Source: Methylosinus sporium
Lineage (GTDB): Bacteria; Pseudomonadota; Alphaproteobacteria; Rhizobiales; Beijerinckiaceae
Assembly: GCF_003113265.1 (NCBI RefSeq)
Contig: NZ_PUIV01000014.1
Span: 21,570 to 85,569 of the forward strand
DNA length: 64,000 bases
Direction of reading: 5' to 3'
Below are positions 17,118 to 26,455 of the stretch, one piece after another (positions within the stretch are counted from its first letter, which is position 1; each line of letters starts with the position of its first letter). Both the position numbers and the translations under genes were made by a program. Below the pieces are notes generated by a model. The model had not been told where the DNA came from. It worked only from the letters and a program-made list of their open reading frames with translations, and made no database searches.

Positions 17118-19712
17118 ATGACGCCAGTAGACGCCTCGGAGCGCGTCGACCTATCGATCTGCGATCGGGAGCCGATCCATGCGCCGGGCGCGATCCAGCC
17201 GCATGGCGTGCTGCTGGCTCTCGATCCGAACGATATGCGCATCGCCCAGATCGCCGGGGACACGCAGGCGCTGCTCGGCGCGCCGCATAGCGCGCTGATC
17301 GGCCAGAACGTCGAGGCGCGGCTCGGCGCCGTGGCGGCGACGCGATTGACGCGGCTCGCCGCCGACGCCGCCGGGCCGCGCTCCTGTCTCGCCTTCGAGA
17401 CTGAGGCCGGCGATGGCGCGCTCGCGCTCGAGGGCGTCGTCCATCTCGGCGATGGCGTCATTCTCGTCGAGCTGGAGCCGCGGCGCGACGGCGTCGAGAG
17501 CGATCCGCTCGGACTCGTGCAGAAAATGCTCGCCGCGACGGCGGCGGCCGAGACGTTGGAGACCTACGCCGAGGCGGTGGCGCGGGAAACGGCGCTCGCC
17601 ACCGGCTTCGACCATGTCATGGTCTATCGCTTTTTTCCGGACCGCTCGGGGAGCGTGATCGCCGAGGCGGCGGCCGAGGGCTGCCCATCCTATCTCGGCC
17701 TGCGCTTTCCGGCCTCGGACATTCCGCAGCAGGCGCGCAGGCTCTATCTCACCAATTGGCTGCGCCTCATTCCCGACGTCCGCTACACGCCGGCGCCGAT
17801 CGAGCCGGCGCTCTCGCCCGCGACCGGGCGGCCGCTCGATCTCAGCCATAGCGTGCTCCGCAGCGTTTCGCCGGTGCATTTGCGCTATCTCGCCAATATG
17901 GGGGTTCGCGCTTCCATGTCCTTGTCGATCGTCGTCGGCGGCGAGCTGTTCGGCCTCGTGGCCTGTCACCATCGCACGCCGCATTTCATCGATCTGCGCC
18001 GGCGCGCGGCCTGCGAATTATTCGCGCAGATGATCTCACTCGAGTTCCAGAGCCGCATCGAGGCCGAGACGGCGAAGCGGCGTATGCGCGCCGGCGAGGT
18101 CCAGAGCCGGCTGGTCGGCGCGCTGTCGGGTCGCGCCGATCTCGCCGGCGCTCTGCTCGAGGGTAAGCCCGATCTGCTCGATCTGATCGAGGCCGACGGC
18201 TGCGCGGTCGTCGTCGAGGGGGAATGCGCGACGCTCGGCCGCACGCCGTCGACGCAGGAGATCGGCGCGCTGCTGAGCTGGATTCACGCGCAGTCGAAAC
18301 AGGGCCTCTTCGTCAGCGATCGTCTGCCTTTGTCCTATGCTCCGGCCGAGGCCTTTTGCGACGTCGCCTCCGGCGTGCTCGCCATCGCCATCTCGCGCAC
18401 GCCGAAGGATTATGTGCTGTTTTTTCGCGGCGAGCTGCGGCAGCTGGTCCGCTGGGCCGGAAATCCGGCCGAGGCGGTCGCGATGGATGGCGAGACGCTG
18501 ACGCCGCGCGCCTCTTTCGAAGCCTGGGACGAGACCGCGCGCCTGCAATCGTCGGCCTGGAGCGACACGGAGATCGAAATCGCGCGATCGCTGCGCTCGG
18601 CGATCCTCGAAGTCTTCGTCCATGCGCTCGACCTCGCCGTGCGCGAGCGGCAGGCGGCGCAGGCGCATCAGCATTTTCTGATGGCCGAGCTCGAGCATCG
18701 CGCCAAGAACATATTGTCGGTGATCCAATCGCTGGTGCGCTTCACCGCGCGCTCCGCCGCTTCGCTCGAGGAATTCAACGCGACGCTGCAGAGCCGGCTC
18801 TCGACGATGGCGCGCGTGCAGACGCTGTTGACGCAGAGCCGATGGGAGGGACTGTCGCTGCGCGCTATTGTCGAGGACGAGCTCGCGCCTTTTCGCCAGG
18901 GGAGGGAGAGCGCCTGCCGCATCGACGGCGAGCCCGTGGCCTTGAAGCCGAAGGCGGCGCTCGCCGTCAGCATGGCGATTCACGAGCTCACGACGAACGC
19001 CGCCAAATATGGCGCGCTGTCGACGCCGGGCGGCCGCGTGCGCGTCGAATGGCGCCGCCGCCGCGAAAAGGGCGAGAAGCGGCTGACGCTGACCTGGAAG
19101 GAGAGCGGCGGCCCGCCGACGGCGCCGCCGAAGCGATCGGGTTTCGGGCGTATGCTGATCGAGCGCACGATGGCGATCGATCTCGGCGGCGAGGCGGAGC
19201 TGCGCTTTCCGGCGACGGGAGTAGAATGCCGCATCCGCATTCCCGTGTCGCAGATCGCTTTCGCCAAAGGCCCGCAGGAGAGCGAGAGGCACCCGCGTTC
19301 CGCCGCCGCGGTCGAGCCGGCGGCGCTCGCGCGTCGCCGCGTGCTGCTGGTCGAGGATGCGGCGCTCGTCGCGCTGTCGGTCCGCGAGTTGCTCGAGGAA
19401 TGGGGAATGGAGATCGCGCAGAGCTGCGCGACTGTCTGGGATGGGCTGCGCGCGGCGCTGCGGCATGATTGCGACGTCGCTCTGCTCGACATAGACCTCG
19501 ACGGCGAGCCCGTATGGCCGGTCGCCGACGCGCTCGCGGAGGCGCATGTCCCCTTCGTCTTCACCACGGGATTTGCGAATCGCGCCGTGACGCCTTCGCG
19601 ATTTGCGGGCCGTCCCGTCGTGACCAAGCCTTATGCGGCGGAGGAGCTCGTCGGCGCGCTGTCGCGCGTCATGGCCCACAGCGCTTCGCCCCAAAAGGCG
19701 GGGCGGACATGA
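17118..19712 (+). CDS. bphP: Bacteriophytochrome with HWE histidine kinase and C-terminal receiver
   Basis: 864-residue red/far-red photoreceptor kinase. PAS (about 10-115) contains the biliverdin-attaching Cys15 in ICDREPIHAPGAIQPHG. GAF (about 140-300) has FPASDIPQQARRLY and SPVHLRYLANMGVRASMS with the chromophore-contacting Asp and His. PHY (about 320-490) has the tongue PRASFEAWDE. The HWE kinase core begins at ELEHRAKNILSVIQS (His near 527) and has the N box HELTTNAAKYGAL. A receiver domain follows (about 740-860: VLLVEDAAL, phosphoacceptor Asp in LLDIDL near 790, Lys in TKPYAAEEL). Its stop overlaps the heme oxygenase ATG, which supplies the chromophore. Confidence 0.95.
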   Translation: MTPVDASERVDLSICDREPIHAPGAIQPHGVLLALDPNDMRIAQIAGDTQALLGAPHSALIGQNVEARLGAVAATRLTRLAADAAGPRSCLAFETEAGDGALALEGVVHLGDGVILVELEPRRDGVESDPLGLVQKMLAATAAAETLETYAEAVARETALATGFDHVMVYRFFPDRSGSVIAEAAAEGCPSYLGLRFPASDIPQQARRLYLTNWLRLIPDVRYTPAPIEPALSPATGRPLDLSHSVLRSVSPVHLRYLANMGVRASMSLSIVVGGELFGLVACHHRTPHFIDLRRRAACELFAQMISLEFQSRIEAETAKRRMRAGEVQSRLVGALSGRADLAGALLEGKPDLLDLIEADGCAVVVEGECATLGRTPSTQEIGALLSWIHAQSKQGLFVSDRLPLSYAPAEAFCDVASGVLAIAISRTPKDYVLFFRGELRQLVRWAGNPAEAVAMDGETLTPRASFEAWDETARLQSSAWSDTEIEIARSLRSAILEVFVHALDLAVRERQAAQAHQHFLMAELEHRAKNILSVIQSLVRFTARSAASLEEFNATLQSRLSTMARVQTLLTQSRWEGLSLRAIVEDELAPFRQGRESACRIDGEPVALKPKAALAVSMAIHELTTNAAKYGALSTPGGRVRVEWRRRREKGEKRLTLTWKESGGPPTAPPKRSGFGRMLIERTMAIDLGGEAELRFPATGVECRIRIPVSQIAFAKGPQESERHPRSAAAVEPAALARRRVLLVEDAALVALSVRELLEEWGMEIAQSCATVWDGLRAALRHDCDVALLDIDLDGEPVWPVADALAEAHVPFVFTTGFANRAVTPSRFAGRPVVTKPYAAEELVGALSRVMAHSASPQKAGRT

Positions 19713-20326
19713 GCATTGTCTCGCCGGCGCGCGCGGCGCTGCGCAGCGCGACGCGCGCCGCGCATCTGCGGCTTCACGATTATCCCGCGCTGGCGGCGCT
19801 CGCGGCGGGAGAGATCACGCCGACGCAATATTTGCGACTGTTGGCGCGGCTCTATGGATTTCATCTGCCGTTCGAGCGGGCGCTGATCGAGGCGGCGCTG
19901 CGCCATGGCGTCGATGCGCGCATCGGCGCGCGGGCGCATCTGCTGGCGCGCGATCTCATCGATCTCGGCGCCGATGGCGCCGCAATCGCTAGCTTGCCGA
20001 TGGCGGAGTCTCCCGCGCTGCGCAGTCCGGGCGAATGGCTCGGCGCGTTCTACATGCGCGAAGGCGCGACCTTGGGCGCGGCGCGCCTTTCCGCCGCGCT
20101 CGATCCGCTGCTCGGCGCCGGCTCCGCTCGCGGCCGGCGCTTCCTCTCCGATGCAGGAGGCTGGCGCGAATGCTGCGCGGCGCTGGAAGAGGGCGCATCG
20201 CGCGGCCTGCTGCCGGAGATGATCGACGGCGCGCGGGCGAGCTTCGAGGCGATCGAGCATTGGCTCGCCGATCAGAGTTTCACGCCGACCTCGCCGATCG
20301 CCCTGCGCGGCGCGCCGGGCAAATAG
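19709..20326 (+). CDS. bphO: Biliverdin-producing heme oxygenase
   Basis: 205-residue heme oxygenase that cleaves heme to biliverdin IXalpha, the bacteriophytochrome chromophore. The proximal-His region RAAHLRLHDYPALAAL is near residue 18 and the distal-helix Gly motif LGAFYMREGATLGA near residue 110. The ATG at 19709 overlaps the phytochrome stop (ATGA), so the two proteins are translated as a coupled pair. No other heme or iron gene is adjacent, which supports a role in photoreceptor maturation rather than iron acquisition. Confidence 0.92.
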   Translation: MSIVSPARAALRSATRAAHLRLHDYPALAALAAGEITPTQYLRLLARLYGFHLPFERALIEAALRHGVDARIGARAHLLARDLIDLGADGAAIASLPMAESPALRSPGEWLGAFYMREGATLGAARLSAALDPLLGAGSARGRRFLSDAGGWRECCAALEEGASRGLLPEMIDGARASFEAIEHWLADQSFTPTSPIALRGAPGK

Positions 20327-20369
20327 AGCGCTCTTGGCGACGGAGCGAGACCAGCAGCTCCGGTCGCGC

Positions 20370-21176
20370 CTATTTCGCCACGACGGCGACGACGCGCGCC
20401 GGGCCGCCGGTGCCGCCGGAAATCTTCATCGGCAGAGCGAAGACCACCGCGCCGGTCGCCGGCAATTTGTCGAGATTATCGAGATTCTCGAGCCCGGCGG
20501 CGTCGGCGCCGGCGACGATTCGATGCACCAGAAAATCCTGCGACGGGCCATTGTCGACGCTAGCCGTGTCTATGCCGATGAGCTTGGCGCGGCGATCGAC
20601 GACGAGCAGCGCCGCCGCCTGCGCGCCATAGCCGGGGAAATGCAGATGCGTCGCGTCGCCGGGCGTGTCATCGCCGAGATAGGCCTTGCGGTCGCTCCAG
20701 CGCGCGCTCCAGCCGGTGCGCAGCAGCACGATCGCGCCTTGTGGAATGCGCCCATGCGCTTCCTCCCATTCCGCTATGTCTTCCGGCGTCAGCGTGTAAT
20801 CGGGATTGGCGGCGGCCTTGGCGCTCACATCGATGACGAAGGCGGGCCCGACGAAGCGATCGACGGGAATTTCGGCGTTCGTCCAATGGCCTTGCGCGAA
20901 ATGCAATGGCGCGTCGAGATGCGTGCCGCCATGCTCGGGCGAGCAGAAGCTGTTCGCGGCGTAGAAATAGCCGCGCTCGGTGAGGCCATTGTGCAGTGAT
21001 TTGAGCTCGAAGCCCGAGGGCGAGGTCGGCCAATAAATGGTTTTGGCGTCGAAGGAATGGGTGAGATCGACGATGGTCGATTTGGAGAGATCGAGGCTCT
21101 GGCCGAAGGCCGGCGCCGCGATCATGGATGAGAGAAAAGCGGCCAGGACCAAGCCGCGGATCGGGTGATGCGCCAT
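20370..21176 (-). CDS. Secreted cyclase family protein (kynurenine formamidase-like)
   Basis: 268-residue metal-dependent hydrolase of the cyclase/KynB family. A signal peptide (MAHHPIRGLVLAAFLSSM, cleavage after AFG near residue 25) sends it to the periplasm. The metal motif is GGTHLDAPLHFAQGHW near residue 83, preceded by the conserved IVDLTH. The ATG at 21176 has a GAGGAG Shine-Dalgarno; an upstream GTG-type extension of 19 residues would lose the signal peptide. The substrate is unknown: related secreted members are rarely tryptophan enzymes, and no kynurenine genes are nearby. Confidence 0.85.
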   Translation of the reverse strand: MAHHPIRGLVLAAFLSSMIAAPAFGQSLDLSKSTIVDLTHSFDAKTIYWPTSPSGFELKSLHNGLTERGYFYAANSFCSPEHGGTHLDAPLHFAQGHWTNAEIPVDRFVGPAFVIDVSAKAAANPDYTLTPEDIAEWEEAHGRIPQGAIVLLRTGWSARWSDRKAYLGDDTPGDATHLHFPGYGAQAAALLVVDRRAKLIGIDTASVDNGPSQDFLVHRIVAGADAAGLENLDNLDKLPATGAVVFALPMKISGGTGGPARVVAVVAK

Positions 21177-21261
21177 CGATCGATCTCCTCGCAAAGAGAA
21201 GCGATCCTGCCATACGCGAAAGCTCCGGCTCAATCGTGTGGAGGCCGGAGCGATTCCGTCA

Positions 21262-21966
21262 TCAGGGCTCCAGGCTACGCCAGCGGAACAGCAGGCCGGC
21301 CGTCAGCCCGCCGAGCAACGGCGCCGCGAAGAACAGCCAGAGCTGCTCCAGAGCCTTGCCGCCGACGAACACCGCCGGGCCGAGCGAGCGCGCCGGATTG
21401 ACGGAGGTGCCGGTCACACGAATGAGCGCGATATGGATGACGACGAGGGCGAGGCCGATGGCCACGCCAGCCGAGGCGGTGCCGCCATTGGTCGAGGTCG
21501 CGCCGAGGATGACGACCAGAAACAGGAATGTGCCGACGAATTCCGCCAGAAAGGCCGAGGTCGTCGAAATATTGCTCCATCCATTCTGGCCGAGGCCGGC
21601 GGCGGCGACGTCATATCCGCCTTCGCGGCCTTTCAATATTGCGTAGAGGATCGCCGCGCCGGCGATGGCGCCGAGACATTGCGCGATGATGTAGCCGATG
21701 AGATTGAGCGTCGAGAGCCGTCCCGCGGACCAGACGCCGATCGAGACAGCCGGATTGATGTGGCAGCCCGAGACTGGACCTATGCCATAAGCGAATGCCG
21801 TCACAGTGAGGCCGAAGGCGAAGGCGATGGGCAGCACGGCGAGCGGGCCGATCCCTTGCGTCGAGCTCAGCACGCCGCCGAGCTCGCCGAGCGTCACCGA
21901 GCCGCATCCGAGCAGCACCAGAGCGCCTGCGCCGATCGCCTCGGCGACATATTTCTTGATTGTCAT
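21262..21966 (-). CDS. aqpZ: Aquaporin Z
   Basis: 234-residue water channel of the inner membrane. Six helices with both half-helix signatures: HINPAVSIG near residue 62 and TSVNPARSLGPAVF near residue 183. The His and Cys-region residues of AqpZ selectivity filters are consistent (IHIALIRVTG). The ATG at 21966 (MTIKKYVAEAIG) is chosen over an upstream extension of 24 residues that has no hydrophobic or conserved character. Same strand as the secreted cyclase 85 bases downstream. Confidence 0.94.
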   Translation of the reverse strand: MTIKKYVAEAIGAGALVLLGCGSVTLGELGGVLSSTQGIGPLAVLPIAFAFGLTVTAFAYGIGPVSGCHINPAVSIGVWSAGRLSTLNLIGYIIAQCLGAIAGAAILYAILKGREGGYDVAAAGLGQNGWSNISTTSAFLAEFVGTFLFLVVILGATSTNGGTASAGVAIGLALVVIHIALIRVTGTSVNPARSLGPAVFVGGKALEQLWLFFAAPLLGGLTAGLLFRWRSLEP

Positions 21967-22091
21967 TTCCGCACCTGTCGTTTCGTGAAAATCGAATCCG
22001 CATCTTGCAAAAGTCGGATCACCGTCGAAAATCGGCATCGCCGATGAACTGGAAATGAATAATCGCGCGGCGCTCGATGGGAGGAAACGGA

Positions 22092-23258
22092 ATGTCGGGC
22101 TCTTCGTCCGCTTTGACGCATTCGCTCGATGTTTCGGCGTCGGCGCAGGGGCCGCTTTCGGGCGCGCGCTTCGTCGTCAAGGAGAACATCGACGTCGAGG
22201 GCCTCGTCTCCGCCAATGGCCAGCCGACATGGGCGGCGACTCATGCGCCCGCCGCCATCAACGCGCCCGTCGTCGATCGGCTGCTCGCCTGCGGCGCGCG
22301 GCTGGTCGGCAAGGCGCATATGGACGAGATGGCCTATAGCCTGCTGGGCGCCAACGCCCATTACGGAACGCCAAAAAATCCCGCTGCGCCGGATCGCCAT
22401 CCGGGCGGCTCCTCCTCCGGCTCGGCGGCGGCTGTCGCGGCGGGCCTCGCCGATTTCGCGCTGGGCACGGATACGGCAGGCTCCTGCCGCGCGCCGGCGG
22501 CTTTTTGCGGAATTTACGGATTTCGCTCCTCGCATGGCGCGATTTGCGTGAATGGCGTCGTTCCGCTCGCCGCCTCGCTCGACGTCATCGGCTGGTTCGC
22601 GCGCGATATCGATCTCATGGCGCGGGTCGGCGACGCGCTGCTGCCGCGCGATCTCACGCAAGGCGCATTCGACGAGGCCGTCTTCCTCGGCGAGACTTTC
22701 GCGCAATGCGACGCCGAGACCGCCGCGGCCATGGCGCCGGCGCGGGCCATCGTCGCGCAAGGATTTTCCGAGCGAGACGTAACATTGGGCGAGGAATTCT
22801 GGGCCGAGTCGCTGCGTCATTTCCGCAATCTCCAGGCCTATGAGGCCTGGGGCGCGCATGGCGCCTGGATCGCGGCGGAACATCCGCAATTCGGTCCCGG
22901 CATAGCGCAGCGCTTCGACATGGCGTCGAAAGTGACGCCTGCCGCCAAAGCCGCGGCCGACGCGTTTCGGCGCGATGCGCGCGCGCGCGTCGCGGCCATG
23001 TTCGGCGAGAATAGCCTCATCGTCGTTCCGACGACGCCTTTCGTCTCGCCGCGGCTGGGCGAGAGCGAGGAAGCGCTCGACGCCAAGCGCTATCAGATGT
23101 TCCGCACGTTTCTCTTCGCCAGCTTCTTCGGCCTGCCGCAGATCAGCGTTCCGCTTTCGCGGCCCGCGGGCGCGCCGCCGCTCGCGATTTCGTTGATCGG
23201 CCCGCGCTGGTCGGACCGTCGGCTGATCGCCGCGGCGCGGGGGCTTTCGGGGCTGTAG
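22092..23258 (+). CDS. Amidase (amidase signature family)
   Basis: 388-residue amide hydrolase with the Ser-cisSer-Lys triad: Lys in FVVKENIDVEGL near residue 29, the Ser-rich loop HPGGSSSGSAAAV near residue 107, and the nucleophile Ser in GTDTAGSCRAPAAF near residue 130. It is shorter than GatA and lacks GatB/C neighbours, so it is likely a stand-alone amidase (indole-acetamide hydrolase-like; related to AtzF and others). The ATG at 22092 is preferred to one at 22077 because GGAGG (22080-22084) is well spaced for it. Its last 116 bases overlap the HxlR gene on the other strand. Confidence 0.87.
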   Translation: MSGSSSALTHSLDVSASAQGPLSGARFVVKENIDVEGLVSANGQPTWAATHAPAAINAPVVDRLLACGARLVGKAHMDEMAYSLLGANAHYGTPKNPAAPDRHPGGSSSGSAAAVAAGLADFALGTDTAGSCRAPAAFCGIYGFRSSHGAICVNGVVPLAASLDVIGWFARDIDLMARVGDALLPRDLTQGAFDEAVFLGETFAQCDAETAAAMAPARAIVAQGFSERDVTLGEEFWAESLRHFRNLQAYEAWGAHGAWIAAEHPQFGPGIAQRFDMASKVTPAAKAAADAFRRDARARVAAMFGENSLIVVPTTPFVSPRLGESEEALDAKRYQMFRTFLFASFFGLPQISVPLSRPAGAPPLAISLIGPRWSDRRLIAAARGLSGL

Positions 23259-23589
23259 CCTTTTCCGCCAGCACATTGTCGACGCCCCAGCGGAACAAGA
23301 GCGCCAGCACCGGCTCCAGCGAGCGGCCGCGCTCGGTGAGGCTGTATTCCACGCGCGGCGGCACTTCCGCATAGACGTGGCGCGAGATCATGCGATCACG
23401 CTCGAGATCGCGCAATTGCTGGGTGAGCGTGCGCTGCGTGATCGTTTTCAGCAGCCGCTGCAATTCGGAAAAGCGCTTGGTTCCATCGGCGAGACGAAAG
23501 AGGATCGACGGCTTCCATTTGCCGCCGATGATATCCATCGCGCCCTCGATCGGGCATTCGTCATATTCTACGTGCCGCTGCTTGCGCAT
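23143..23589 (-). CDS. HxlR-family transcriptional regulator
   Basis: 148-residue winged-helix regulator. The core (about 1-105) has the family signature CPIEGAMDIIGGKWKPSILF with one N-terminal Cys, then FSELQRLLKTITQRTLTQQL, and the wing VEYSLTERGRSL. Residues from about 108 on form an unusual Ala/Pro/Arg/Lys-rich tail that is encoded antisense to the end of the amidase gene; most HxlR proteins stop near 110-120. It diverges from a MAPEG gene, which it probably controls through the intergenic direct repeats. Confidence 0.88.
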   Translation of the reverse strand: MRKQRHVEYDECPIEGAMDIIGGKWKPSILFRLADGTKRFSELQRLLKTITQRTLTQQLRDLERDRMISRHVYAEVPPRVEYSLTERGRSLEPVLALLFRWGVDNVLAEKATAPKAPAPRRSADGPTSAGRSTKSRAAARPRAAKAER

Positions 23590-23619
23590 GGGGTAGTATC
23601 CAATATTGCCGTATAGGCG

Positions 23620-23636
23620 GTATATGTCTGTATATG
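23620..23636. promoter_or_regulatory. Direct repeat, candidate HxlR operator
   Basis: GTATATG-TCT-GTATATG, two copies 10 bases apart (one helical turn), in the 128-base gap between the divergent HxlR and MAPEG genes. The surrounding AT-rich stretch (CCGTATAGGCGGTATA just before it) is a plausible promoter. Assignment to HxlR is by position only. Confidence 0.4.
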
Positions 23637-23717
23637 CGAAATTTCTGCGTACTTCACCAATGAAAAGCGTTTCGCTACCTTCGCGGCGTCTTTGATCCTA
23701 GAGGAGCGCGACACACT

Positions 23718-24128
23718 ATGACCAACGCAATTTCTCCCGAGCTCTATTGGACCGTGCTGACCGCCGGCCTCGCCTCGGTCTTGTGGATTCCCTATATTCT
23801 GCAGCGCATTTTGGAGCTGGGGCCGATCGCGACATTCAGCGATCCGCTGCGTGATGTCGCAACCAAGGCGCCATGGGCGCAGCGCGCCAAGAACGCCCAT
23901 ACGAATATGATCGAAAATCTCGTCGTCTTCGCCGTGCTCGCATTGACGATTCAGATCATCGGCGGCGGCACGGCGGCGACGGCGCTCGCAGCGCTCTTGT
24001 TCTTCGCCTCGCGCGCCGCGCATTATGTCGTCTACACGCTCGGCCTGCCGTGGGTGCGCACGCCGATGTTTCTCATCGGTTTCTTCTGTCAGCTCACGCT
24101 GCTCTTCGCTATTCTGGCGCGTGGGTGA
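23718..24128 (+). CDS. MAPEG family membrane protein
   Basis: 136 residues, four transmembrane helices, resembling the MAPEG group (glutathione-dependent eicosanoid/detoxification membrane enzymes). The signature region AQRAKNAHTNMIENLVVFAVL near residue 53 and RAAHYVVYTLGLPWVRTPMF near residue 98 are typical of the bacterial branch. Transcribed divergently from the HxlR regulator; it may respond to electrophile stress, but the substrate is unknown. Confidence 0.87.
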   Translation: MTNAISPELYWTVLTAGLASVLWIPYILQRILELGPIATFSDPLRDVATKAPWAQRAKNAHTNMIENLVVFAVLALTIQIIGGGTAATALAALLFFASRAAHYVVYTLGLPWVRTPMFLIGFFCQLTLLFAILARG

Positions 24129-24143
24129 TCTCGTGGCCTTCGT

Positions 24144-24172
24144 GTCTTCGTGGCGCATCACGCCACGAAGAC
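24144..24172. terminator. 12-bp hairpin between convergent genes
   Basis: GTCTTCGTGGCG (24144-24155), loop CATCA, and the exact reverse complement at 24161-24172. It separates the converging MAPEG and phosphatase genes, so it can serve both strands, but no T-run follows on either. It could equally be a dispersed palindromic repeat. Confidence 0.55.
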
Positions 24173-24181
24173 GAGGGGGCC

Positions 24182-24640
24182 TCAATCCGATCCATGCTCC
24201 ACCGACAGCAGCTTCAAAATGCGCTTGGCCAGCGAATCCCGCACGGCGCGATAGGACTCCATGATCGTCTCGCGTGAGCCGCTGGTCGCGGTGGCGTCGA
24301 GCGTCGGCCAATAGACGACATCGACCGCCATGGCGCGCGTGAATTCCAGCGCCTTGTGATGCGACTCCGGCGACAAAGTGACGATCAGATCGAAGTTGGA
24401 ATCTTCCAAATCCTCGAAAGTGTGCGGCTTGTGGCGAGAGATGTCGACGCCGATCTCGTCCATCGCGGCGATGGCGAAAGGGTCGCTCTCGCCGCGTTTG
24501 AGGCCCGCGGAGGCGAAATAGATCTCGCGGCCGAAATAATGACGCCCCAGCGCCTCCGCCATGGGCGAGCGCACGGCGTTTTGCGTGCAGGCGAACAGCA
24601 CGGCGCTCGGCCGCGATACGTGTCCGCCTCCCTCCGGCAT
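24182..24640 (-). CDS. Low-molecular-weight phosphotyrosine phosphatase / arsenate reductase-type protein
   Basis: 152-residue LMW-PTP-fold protein. The P-loop is FACTQNAVRSPMAEAL (CX5RS) near residue 18. A single clear catalytic Cys and no thioredoxin-coupled Cys triad argue against a true arsenate reductase. It belongs to the conserved alphaproteobacterial set DUF2948-hisD-UPF0262-phosphatase, where its substrate is unknown. The last gene of the leftward cluster; four bases separate it from the UPF0262 gene. The initiation infA normally found next is absent. Confidence 0.88.
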   Translation of the reverse strand: MPEGGGHVSRPSAVLFACTQNAVRSPMAEALGRHYFGREIYFASAGLKRGESDPFAIAAMDEIGVDISRHKPHTFEDLEDSNFDLIVTLSPESHHKALEFTRAMAVDVVYWPTLDATATSGSRETIMESYRAVRDSLAKRILKLLSVEHGSD

Positions 24641-24644
24641 GGGC

Positions 24645-25124
24645 TCAGCCCTTCCAATGCAGGGCCGTGACCAGCGTGAAGAGGCGGCGCGCGGTGTCCG
24701 AATCGCAGTCGATCTTGCCCTTCAGCCGTTCGGCGAGCAGGGCCGCGCCTTCATTGTGCAGCCCGCGCCGGCCCATGTCGATCGCCTCGATCCGGCTCGG
24801 CGTCGCGGTGCGGATCGCGGCGTAATAGGTCTCGCAAACCAGAAAATAGTCTTTAAGCAGGCGCTTGAAGGGCGTCAGCGACAAAATATGCGTGACGATC
24901 GTGACGCCTGCCTCGTCGCGCACGTCGAAGACGAGCTTGGCGTCATGCAGGGCGATGACGAGGGCGTAAGGCCCGCCGTCATGTCCTTCCAGCGCGAAGC
25001 TGTTGTCCTCGATGAGATCATAGATGGCGATGGCGCGCTCATGCTCCTGATCCGCCGTGCCGCGCCCGATGGATGCCTCATCGAGCGTGACGGAGATCAG
25101 CCGCTTGGTCGCGCTTGTCGACAC
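24645..25124 (-). CDS. UPF0262 family protein
   Basis: 159-residue conserved alphaproteobacterial protein of unknown function. The signature [35 protein letters not shown] is split over the first 45 residues, followed by [12 protein letters not shown] and [19 protein letters not shown]. The start is a GTG at 25124, one base after the hisD stop; a longer frame beginning at 25169 would overlap hisD and reads as unrelated sequence. Tight spacing with hisD upstream and the phosphatase downstream indicates an operon. Confidence 0.87.
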   Translation of the reverse strand: MSTSATKRLISVTLDEASIGRGTADQEHERAIAIYDLIEDNSFALEGHDGGPYALVIALHDAKLVFDVRDEAGVTIVTHILSLTPFKRLLKDYFLVCETYYAAIRTATPSRIEAIDMGRRGLHNEGAALLAERLKGKIDCDSDTARRLFTLVTALHWKG

Positions 25125-25125
25125 C

Positions 25126-26427
25126 TCACGCCCCGCGCTGATCGAGGCGCACGGCCACAGAGCGCGCATGTGCCTGCAGCCGCTCGGCGTCGCCCAGAGC
25201 GACGGCGGCGGGGCCGATCTCCTTCAGCGAGGCGGCGTCGCATTTCAAGATCGACGTGCGCTTCACGAAATCCAGCACGCTGAGGCCCGACGAGAAGCGC
25301 GCCGAGCGCGCCGTCGGCAGAACGTGATTGGAGCCGCCGACATAATCGCCGATCGCCTCCGGCGTATAGGCGCCGATGAAGATCGCGCCCGCGTTGCGCA
25401 CCTTGGCGGCCAGCTCCTCGGCGTCTTCCGAGACGATTTCCAAATGCTCGGCGGCGATGCGGTCGGCGAGCGGAATGGAGTCGGAGAGGTTCTTGGTCAC
25501 GATGATCGCGCCATAGTCGCGCCAGCTCTTGGAGGCGATCTCGAAGCGCGAGAGCGTCGCCAGCTGGCGCTCGACGGCGGCGGCGGCCGCGTCGGCGAAG
25601 GAAGGATCGTCGGTGATGAGGATCGACTGCGCCGATTCGTCATGCTCCGCCTGGGCGAGCAGATCGATCGCCACCCAATCGGGATTGGCGGTCTTATCGG
25701 CGAGCACCAGAATTTCCGAAGGGCCGGCGATCATGTCTATGCCGACGAGGCCGAAGACGCGGCGCTTGGCGGCCGCCACCCAGGCGTTGCCGGGACCGAC
25801 GATCTTGGCCACGGGGCGAATGGACTTGGTGCCATAGGCCAGCGCCGCGACGGCCTGCGCGCCGCCGACGCGATAGACCTCGTCGACGCCGGCGCGCTTG
25901 GCGGCGGCCAGCACCAGCGGGTCGATCACCCCATGCGGGGCGGGGACCACCATCACCAGACGATCGACGCCGGCCACCTTGGCCGGCACGGCGTTCATCA
26001 GCACGGAGGAGGGGTAGGAGGCGGTGCCGCCCGGCACATAGAGGCCGACCGATTCGAGCGCGCTCCAGCGCCAGCCGAGCTCGACGCCGGCCTCGTCCTT
26101 ATAGCGCAGGTCCTGCGGCCGCTGGCGCTCGTGGAAGGCTTTGATGCGGGCGTGGGCGAGATCGAGGGCGGCCAGCGTCTCCTTCGGGACCTTGGCCTCG
26201 GCCGCGTCGATCTCGGCTTTCGTCAGCGCAATGCCGGTCTCGGCGAGGTCGATATGGTCGAAGCGCTTGGAATAATCGATCAGCGCCGGGTCGCCGCGGG
26301 CGGCCACATCCTCGATAATGCCGCGGACGGTGTCGTCGACGTCCTGGGCGGCCTCGCGCTTCGTCGCCAGCAGCGCGGTGAAGCGCTCCTCGAAATCCGC
26401 CGCCGACGCATCCAATCGCCAAGTCAT
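25126..26427 (-). CDS. hisD: Histidinol dehydrogenase
   Basis: 433-residue Zn enzyme that oxidises L-histidinol to histidine in two NAD-dependent steps, the end of histidine synthesis. Visible: [15 protein letters not shown] (near 120), [41 protein letters not shown], and the catalytic [10 protein letters not shown] and AAEHLEI histidines with GGSNHVLPT. The ATG at 26427 (MTWRLDAS) has GGAGAAG before it; an in-frame GTG-type extension of 21 residues is rejected. It lies 28 bases downstream of the DUF2948 gene. Confidence 0.96.
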   Translation of the reverse strand: MTWRLDASAADFEERFTALLATKREAAQDVDDTVRGIIEDVAARGDPALIDYSKRFDHIDLAETGIALTKAEIDAAEAKVPKETLAALDLAHARIKAFHERQRPQDLRYKDEAGVELGWRWSALESVGLYVPGGTASYPSSVLMNAVPAKVAGVDRLVMVVPAPHGVIDPLVLAAAKRAGVDEVYRVGGAQAVAALAYGTKSIRPVAKIVGPGNAWVAAAKRRVFGLVGIDMIAGPSEILVLADKTANPDWVAIDLLAQAEHDESAQSILITDDPSFADAAAAAVERQLATLSRFEIASKSWRDYGAIIVTKNLSDSIPLADRIAAEHLEIVSEDAEELAAKVRNAGAIFIGAYTPEAIGDYVGGSNHVLPTARSARFSSGLSVLDFVKRTSILKCDAASLKEIGPAAVALGDAERLQAHARSVAVRLDQRGA

Positions 26428-26455
26428 GTTCTTCTCCAACCGGTATTTCCGGTTG

